NCBI RefSeq assembly: GCF_008831285.2
Contig: NC_045142.1
Coordinates: 15,937,354-16,001,353, forward strand
From: Nymphaea colorata
Taxonomy: Eukaryota; Streptophyta; Magnoliopsida; Nymphaeales; Nymphaeaceae
DNA length: 64,000 nucleotides
Direction of reading: 5' to 3'
Shown here: one piece after another, positions 57,943-64,000 of the stretch
How positions within the stretch are numbered: position 1 is the first letter of the stretch
Layout of the letters: the number at the start of each line of letters is the position of its first letter
The notes under the pieces: generated by a model
Told to the model about the DNA's origin: nothing
Databases searched by the model: none
The model's input: the letters and a program-made list of their open reading frames with translations, nothing else
Program-made: the position numbers and the translations under genes

Positions 57943-58295
57943 CCTCTAAATTCTGAAACTGCACCAGATTCCAGCGACCGGCGGTGTCAACTCCGGTGGC
58001 GGTTTTGGTCAAGCATAGGCTCGTTGGAATCGTCTGCATATGAAGATTCTTCCTGCAAAATTTCAGATTTTTTGGAGCATTCTTTGAAGAGATAAGCATT
58101 TTTCTTTGGTTACTGTTTTTTTCGTTTTACAGTACCTGTAAAATCTGAAACTGCGCCAGATTCCGGTGACCGGCGCTGCTAGCTCCGGCAGCGGTTTAGG
58201 TCGAGCATAGGCTCGTTGGAAGCTTCTGTGTCTGAGGATTCTCCACACAAAATTTCAGATTTTTTGGAGAAGCGGTGGAGGAGATATGAATTTTT
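57943..58295 (+). repeat. Tandem duplication in the copia leader, 192-bp spacing
   Basis: A segment with TCTGAAACTGC.CCAGATTCC, then a CCGGCG/CTCCGG GC-rich patch, then GCATAGGCTCGTTGGAA and AAAATTTCAGATTTTTTGGA occurs twice, at about 57943-58100 and 58135-58295. The copies are clearly related but diverged, so the duplication predates this insertion. It lies in the untranslated leader, where packaging or translation signals are found in related elements. Confidence 0.85.
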
Positions 58296-58585
58296 GATTG
58301 ACCACCTGTTACTGGAGTGCTTCCTGCGACTTCAGGTCCAGGCATGACTTTTTCTCGGGAGCGTTTTTTATTGGAGTCATAAGAAGCTGAGCCTGGTGGC
58401 ATTGGATTCCGTCACATGTCTAGTATTTTTGGTCTAACTTTCAGAATTTTTGGATGATTCTATAAGCAGCTGCTGAATTTACAAGTGCTGAGGGTCTGAC
58501 TGCAAATTCCTGCTAGAGAGAACCTCAACCTGTCCAGCGTGATTCTCTATTCTTCATTTGTGGCCTCCTGTTTCACAGCAGATTC

Positions 58586-59647
58586 ATGGCTGGAAATAGC
58601 TCGTCCACACCAAACCAGTGGTCAGACCCTACAATGGAGAGAATAGTTGTTCAAGATCAGGTACCAAATACCAAAATCACTTCTACTCTACTAGATGGAA
58701 GAAATTACTTATCGTGGTTTAGATCTGTTACATTATATATGAGTGGTAGATCAAAGTTGGGTTATATTGATGGAGAAATTATTCAACCACATGAAACTGA
58801 TGCACGTTTTAAGGAATGGAAATCCATCAATGACATGGTTATGTCATGGCTTCTCAATTCCATGGAGCCAAAAATTGCTCGAAACTTTATGTTTCTGACT
58901 AGTGCTCATGATGTATGGATTAATGCAAAGGAAATGTATAGTGAGCAAAACAATGTCGCCCGCATGTATCAGCTATCATGTCAAATTCATAGTTTAAGAA
59001 AGGGGAATATGTGTATTGCTGATTATTACGGCAAAATGAAGTGTTTATGGGATGAATATGACATATACACTGCATCATATAGTGATAATGTTCCATCAAA
59101 AAAACTCAGGCAACACGAGAAGACTTTTCAATTCCTAGCAGGTCTTGGAAATGATTTTGAACATATTTGAAGTCAAATTTTGCTCTCAGCCGAATTACCT
59201 TCTGTCAATAACATTCTGTCCACCCTTATGAGAGAAGAAACACGTCGTCAAGTTATGAACCCAGATACTCAACCAGAAAATTCAGCAAGCAAGGGTTCTG
59301 ACAAAGCAGCGTTTCATGCCAATACTACTGCCTATGCTGCTACAATGAACAAAAGGGATAGTCAAGGGTCATATGGCTATAAATCGAGAAATCAAAATAG
59401 TAAGTTTACTTGCACTTATTGTAAGAAGAATGGGCACACTCGGGATAGGTGTTGGACACTGCACGGGAAACCAGGAGCATCTCAGGTTCGGCGTCCAAAT
59501 GAGCCAACTGCTTCTGCTCAAGTTGCCGCCACAGAAACCACTGATGTAGCTGCCCAATTGAAGACTATCACTAGCTTCTTCAGAATGTATACAAACAAAA
59601 GGAGAAGATTGCCATGGTCGCCTCGGCATCTAGTCAAGATCTTCTAG
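58586..59647 (+). pseudogene. Copia gag, interrupted by one in-frame stop
   Basis: The ATG at 58586 opens a frame with a copia gag (UBN2-type) core: ITSTLLDGRNYLSWFRSVT, then WLLNSMEP, then the region ending FLAGLGNDFEHI. A TGA at 59168-59170 closes it, but the same frame continues with typical gag text (LPSVNNILSTLMREETRR) and a CCHC zinc knuckle at 59411-59452 (CX2CX4HX4C, all four ligands present). Arg is usual where the TGA stands, so a CGA to TGA change is likely. The frame ends at 59647, while protease continues one frame back from about 59590. Gag forms the particle and binds RNA. Full-length gag cannot be made without read-through. Confidence 0.9.
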
Positions 59648-62322
59648 GTACTCTCTCTACTTACTCTGACTGGATTATAGATTCTGGAGCAAGCGATCAT
59701 ATGTGTTCATCGACTATAAATCACTCTAATATTAAGGATGTACATGAGAATAATTTTGTCGTTATTGCAGATGGATCCAAGGTGAGAGTTGAAGGTATTA
59801 GTAGTGTTAATCTCTTTGATAGTGACAAAAAAATTAATACCTTAGTTGTTCCTAAGCTGTCTACAAATTTATTGTCTGTTTCTAAACTCACCAAGGATTT
59901 GAACTGTGATATTATATTCTCACCATATGATGTGATCTTTCAGGACAGGTTGACGAAGAAGATGATTGGTAAGGGAAAAATTACCAATGGACTGTATGTG
60001 TTGGAACATGAAAATAAAGCTTTAATTGCTAAATTTGATAGCTCTTTGTGGCATAAAAGACTTGGCCATCCTTCCAATTACAAGTTGAAAGTTTTATTTC
60101 CTACATGTTATTATGATTGTCATTCGTGTGATGTGTGTCGTTATGCTAAGATGAGTAGACCTCCTTTTCCTGAGTCTAATAGTGTTGCTGAACATCCATT
60201 TGATTTGGTACATTCCGATGTGTGGGGACCAGCCCCTGTGAGTTCATATTCTGGCTTTAGATATTATGTTACCTTTATTGATGATTTTTCAAAAATCACT
60301 TGGATATATCTGCTTAAAAATACAAGTGAAGTTTTTGACAAATTTCAAATCTTTTTTAATATGATTAAAAATCAATACGGAGTGCAAATTAAAACTCTAA
60401 GAACTGATAACGGCACTGAGTTTAAAAATTTCATGTTCCAAAGTTTTGAAAAACAACATGGTATTGATCATCAGTTTACCTGTGTAGGGACTCCTCAGCA
60501 AAATGGAGTAGCCGAAAGAAAAAATCGACATCTCCTAGAAGTCACGCGAAACTTGTTATTCCAAATGAAAGTTCCTAGAATTTATTGGAGTGATGCTCTT
60601 TTGAATGCATGTTATATTATTAATCGTCTTCCTAGCAAGCAACTTCAGAATCGTGCTCCTCTTGAAATTCTAAAGGGACAAAAACTCAATTTAAACCACA
60701 TGCGAACCTTTGGAGGTGTTGTTTTTGTTGCTACCCAAAATCAAAATTTAGACAAACTTAGTACTCGAGCTCTTAAATGCATGTTCTTAGGGTATTCCAT
60801 CTCGCAAAAGGGGTACAAATGCTATAGTTTAGAAGAAAAGCGTCTTCTAATATCTAGGGATGTGGTATTTAATGAAAATACACCCTATTTTCCTTAGCCA
60901 GCGTAGGAGAAACATATTCAGGGGAAGAATTTATTATCTAATTCTAACGTGTTTGACGAGAATGGTTTTCAGGGGGAGATTGTATTACCAACCACTAATG
61001 CAGATGATGTGTTCACAATCATGAGAAGAAATTCAGATCCACTAGAAACTTTTCAAGAGACCAACACAGAAAATGCTACATCACAGAACCAGATTGACAG
61101 TCAAAATATAGATTATCAAAATGACATTCAATTTCCTTTGCGAAGATCAGAACGTCAAATCAGACCTCCTACTCATTTATCTGATTATGTCATGCTCACT
61201 TCCACCGACTATCCGATCGAGCATTATGTTGGGTATGAGAGAATTAACAACACATATAAAGCTTATTTGTCTCAAGTCTCTAGCTGTTCTGAACCGTCTA
61301 CATATGAAGAAGCAAAAAAAGCCTTGTTATGGGTAAAGGCCATGAATGAAGAGCTTGATGCATTATACAAAAATAAGACGTGGGATATTGTCACCTTACC
61401 ACCTGAAAAAAAGGCTGTGGGATGTCGATGGGTGTTCAAGATAAAACACAAAAGTGATGGAAGTATTGAAAGGTACAAAGTCAGACTAGTAGCAAAAGGA
61501 TACACACAAACATAAGGCCTAGATTATGAGGAAACATTTGCTCCCGTAGCAAAAATGAATACTGTCAGGATAATTATTTCTATTGCTTGCAACTACAATT
61601 GGTCTTTGTACCAATTAGATGTTAAAAATGCTTTCTTGCAAGGAGAGTTGAAAGAAGAAGTGTATATGAAACTTCCTCCTGGGCATCCAAAAGAGGCAAA
61701 TGGTAAGCTTGTGTGTAGGTTGCGTAAAGTTATCTATGGTCTGAAACAATCTCCAAGAGCATGGCACTATCATTTGAGCAACTTCCTAGAACAACACAAT
61801 TTTGCTAGAAGCAATGCCGACAATTCTTTATTTATCAAAAGAAAGGATGATCATCTTATTATTATTTTGGTTTATGTTGATGACATAATTCTTACAGGAA
61901 CAAATGATCAAGGACTTATGAAGACTAAAGGGCTCCTTCATGATGCTTTTGACATAAAAGATTTGGGAAGGCTTCGCTATTTTTTAGGAATTGAGATAGC
62001 TCACTCGCACAAAGGTCTTTTTCTATCTCAACGGAAATACACGATGGATTTGCTCAAAACAACAGGAAAGATTGGGTGCAAGCCGATAGAGACACCTATT
62101 GAAGTCAGTCAAAAGATTGAAATTACTCTTGATGAACCTGTCATTAACAAAGAAGGCTACCAACGCCTTGTAGGAAAGCTTATTTATTTAACTATTACAA
62201 GGCCTGACATAACATATGCAGTCAGTATTGCCAGTCAATGCATGCATGCTCCAACTGAACATCATTGGAAAATCATATCTAAAGAAGGCTCCAGGACAAG
62301 GTATATGGTACAAAAGGAATAG
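59614..62322 (+). pseudogene. Copia pol: protease, integrase, RT in one frame with three stops
   Basis: One frame runs the whole way. Protease has Asp-Ser-Gly at 59680-59688 (IIDSGASDHM). The pre-integrase zinc region has LWHKRLGH at about 60046-60069 and CHSCDVC at 60118-60138. The integrase catalytic residues are Asp 60217, Asp 60406 and Glu 60514, with 35 residues between the last two, as expected. RT begins near 61300 and has QLDVKNAFLQGE at about 61612-61650 and YVDD at 61873-61884, so its active site is intact. In-frame stops lie at 60895-60897 (TAG), 60907-60909 (TAG) and 61513-61515 (TAA). The first two sit in the loose linker after integrase. The third is inside the conserved RT start, where Tyr is usual. 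The frame is lost near 62270-62290. Confidence 0.92.
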
Positions 62323-62821
62323 TCATCATCAAGTGTGTGGTTATACTGATGCCGACTGGGCTGGTAGTTCAGACAGAAAATCCACCACCAGTTATTGTAT
62401 GTTTGTTGGAGGAAACATTGTATCTTGGAAAAGTAAAAAACATAGTGTAGTATCCAGATCCAGTGCCGAGGCAGAATATCGGGCTATGGCTACAGCAGCA
62501 AGTGAACTTACATGGATTAAAACTCTTGTGTCAGAAATTGGATTAGAAGTTGATATTCCTATTCCCTTGCATTGTGACAATCAAGCTGCAATTTTTATTG
62601 CAGCAAATCCTGTTTTTCATGAAAGGACCAAACACATTGAAATTGATTGTCATTATATTCGTGAAAAAGTGCAGAAAGGAGAACTGTGCACACCATATAC
62701 AAAAAGCTCGGATCAACTGGCAGATGTTCTTACTAAAGGTTTAAATCGAGATCAACATTACAAGAATCTCATCAAGTGGGGATGTACAAATATTTACACC
62801 CCACTTGAGGGGGAGTGTTGA
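62290..62821 (+). pseudogene. Copia RNase H, out of frame with RT
   Basis: The RNase H domain is well preserved in the next frame: APGQGIWYKR, YTDADWAGSSDRKSTTSYC (about 62342-62400), SRSSAEAEYRAMA near 62456-62494, CDNQAAIFIA near 62574-62603, and ERTKHIEIDCHYI near 62620-62662. The last part is LADVLTKGL. It ends with TGA at 62819-62821, two bases into the LTR repeat, as is common in copia. RT and RNase H are joined by a shortened linker. Only seven bases separate the Trp codon from the YLK motif where family members have about 24, so a deletion of about 17 bp explains the frame change. Confidence 0.9.
62807..62815 (+). other. Polypurine tract of the intact copia
   Basis: GAGGGGGAG directly precedes the 3' LTR and primes plus-strand DNA synthesis. 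The preceding ACTT and the tract are standard for copia. Confidence 0.95.
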
Positions 62822-63116
62822 AGAATCCAATTTCCTTTCTTGTTCCGACCCGTTGGGCATATTGTCGTTCTCTCCTTGTGCATGTTTTAGATACTATTAT
62901 AGTTTCTTTTATTGTATTGTCTTGTGAGAGAGCCTTCCTCATTCGTTAGGCATTTTGGTGGAAGCTCTCATATATCACGTGTATTGCCTTTGGACTAAAA
63001 AAAAAAACAATAAAAAAAATACAGAGGGAGGTGTGGAGCCTCTGTCGTGGATGTAGGTCTGAGCAGACCGAACCACGTTAAATCTTGCTTGTTTCTTGCT
63101 CCTCTTTCTTTCTACA
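62816..63116 (+). repeat. 3' LTR of the intact copia
   Basis: 301 bp. Relative to the 5' LTR it has five substitutions, one A fewer in the A-run, and an extra TTTC before the TACA end. It would supply the poly(A) site of the element RNA. Confidence 0.95.
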
Positions 63117-63121
63117 CTCAG
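63117..63121. repeat. Copia target-site duplication, right (CTCAG)
   Basis: Matches 57621-57625 exactly. Confidence 0.95.
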
Positions 63122-63830
63122 TCAATAAGCTAAAGACATCATATATCATGAATGGGGAAAAGAAGTTGAAGGCTTCCCTACAATATGTTTTCTGAATCAT
63201 CTTCTTCAGCGTGTGAGCAGAGCTCTTAAAAACTAGAACCGCAATAGCTTCGGTAGAATAGAATCTCGAGTGAAGTACTCAATGGATAGATATGAGGAGT
63301 AGAGATGTGTGAGCAAGGAGACCAGTCTGCAGGTGAAAAGGGAGAAGAAACAAAAATGAAGCTCGAAGATGTGCTCAAGCTAGAAGTTATGTGGAAAGAA
63401 AAATCCACAGTGAAATGGTTGAATGAGAGAGACAAGAATACAAAGTTCTTCCAGGGCATTGCGAAGAGCCACAAGAAGCGGAATAGAATCACAGAACTAG
63501 AGGTCGATGCGAGAGAATACAGCTCTATATATTCTGAGTGCCATTAAAGCGGCTAGCATTTACTTGAATGACAACGAATCAACAAGTGAAATCCTCAATC
63601 ACATAAGTGATGGAACGATAGTAATGGATAAAGAAAATGCATGTTTCTTGTGAGAAGTGATGATAGTGGAGGCGAAGAAAGCAATAGATTGTCGGGACAA
63701 AGGTAGTGCTCTTGGACCTGACAGATTCCCAAAAGTTTTCAATAAAAAGTTGTGGGAAGAGATGTTTGGTTTGTAGTTAGCTCTTTCTTTCGCACAGGCA
63801 AGTTAGTAAAGAATATGAATAATACACCCA
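63117..63830 (+). pseudogene. L1-like LINE fragment, linker and RT start
   Basis: The ORF at 63305-63547 contains WKEKSTVKWLNERDKNTKFF followed by HKKRNRITEL, the conserved segment between endonuclease and RT of plant L1-type LINEs. At about 63660-63750 the frame gives AKKAIDCRDKGSALGPDRFP, the RT entry motif (usually APGPDG). It is followed after a frame change by VVSSFFRTGKLVKNMNNTPI at 63770-63830. The LINE is decayed, and homology is lost after 63830. Together with 57420-57620 it forms the target in which the copia sits. Confidence 0.7.
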
Positions 63831-64000
63831 TTAAATGCACTTTCAGAATATTTGACACAAAGCTGGCCAATGGACAGGGACTTTGCTTCAATCGGCCCAC
63901 AATTATTACTTATCTCATAGCAACATTAGCCTTATGGCCTTAGGCATCACCCCATGACTCCAATATTGCCCTTTGCTGAGGCCCAAGCAACTGATCCTGA
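63831..64000. other. Unassigned end of window
   Basis: LINE similarity stops at about 63830. The remaining bases have no recognisable feature. A different repeat may begin here and continue beyond the window. Confidence 0.4.

Larger units (their letters stand above)
57626..63116 (+). mobile_element. Complete Ty1/copia retrotransposon with broken ORF
   Basis: This is a 5491-bp element with LTRs of 298 and 301 bp, both starting TGTTGAAG and ending TACA, a perfect 5-bp target duplication, a primer-binding site abutting the 5' LTR, and a polypurine tract abutting the 3' LTR. Between them are a 650-bp leader and gag, protease, integrase, RT and RNase H in copia order. The LTRs differ at five substitutions, a one-base A-run difference and a 4-bp TTTC expansion. 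Four in-frame stops, one frame change and one inferred deletion prevent a full polyprotein. It is nested in an L1-like LINE. The lineage within copia is not assigned. Confidence 0.95.

Noticed and set aside
59570-59620. Programmed -1 frameshift site at gag/protease
   Set aside because: The only A-rich candidates do not satisfy the X XXY YYZ pattern in the gag frame. A simple indel explains the change.
1-64000. CRISPR arrays, bacterial operons, organelle inserts, viral inserts
   Set aside because: No regularly spaced repeats were seen, and no bacterial gene, plastid or mitochondrial gene, or pararetrovirus motif was seen. All coding remnants fit plant nuclear transposons.

Overview
This window looks like nuclear intergenic DNA from a flowering plant with a repeat-rich genome. 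It is AT-rich and full of microsatellites. It carries plant-type LTR retrotransposons (Ty1/copia primed by initiator-Met tRNA, and Ty3/gypsy), an L1-like LINE, hAT and MULE/FAR1 DNA transposons, and several short non-autonomous elements. I found no host gene that I can defend. Almost every supportable coding segment is transposon-derived and all are broken. I cannot name the species.

Layout. 1-9.5 kb: mostly unrecognised DNA, with a diverged tandem duplication near 3.8-4.8 kb and a minus-strand LTR-like block ending at 9460. 9.5-14.2 kb: simple repeats, a GAGCTC-rich inverted-repeat element, and a pyrimidine-rich stretch with unassigned ORFs. 14.2-15.3 kb: a hAT-type non-autonomous element flanked by near-identical 8-bp duplications. 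15.75-23.05 kb: three apparent layers, namely a CACTA-like remnant, a minus-strand copia inside it, and a gypsy-type LTR inside the copia. 23-30 kb: no recognisable gene apart from one possible pseudogene scrap. 30.5-33.1 kb: a decayed minus-strand hAT transposase with an acidic tail. 37.3-45.1 kb: a decayed minus-strand gypsy element with both LTRs. 47.1-48.8 kb: a decayed FAR1/MULE transposase. 49-55.5 kb: unassigned DNA with a clean hAT MITE and a second terminal-inverted-repeat element. 55.5-64 kb: a decayed copia fragment split by a small element, then L1-like LINE pieces split by a structurally complete copia.

The best-preserved object is that copia at 57626-63116. It has 298- and 301-bp LTRs, a perfect CTCAG target duplication, a primer-binding site, a polypurine tract, and gag-protease-integrase-RT-RNase H in order. 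Its reading frame is closed by four in-frame stops, a frame change at the gag/protease junction, and an inferred deletion of about 17 bp before RNase H. The two LTRs differ at five aligned positions, so the insertion is fairly young compared with the rest of the window.

The genes here do not form a pathway. What they show is a history of insertion, nesting and decay. I did not find a new biological system. The most useful leads are the gene-like 5' region inside the 14.2-kb hAT element, the tandemly duplicated leader of the young copia, and the deletion that fuses gag to the middle of an LTR in the gypsy element.
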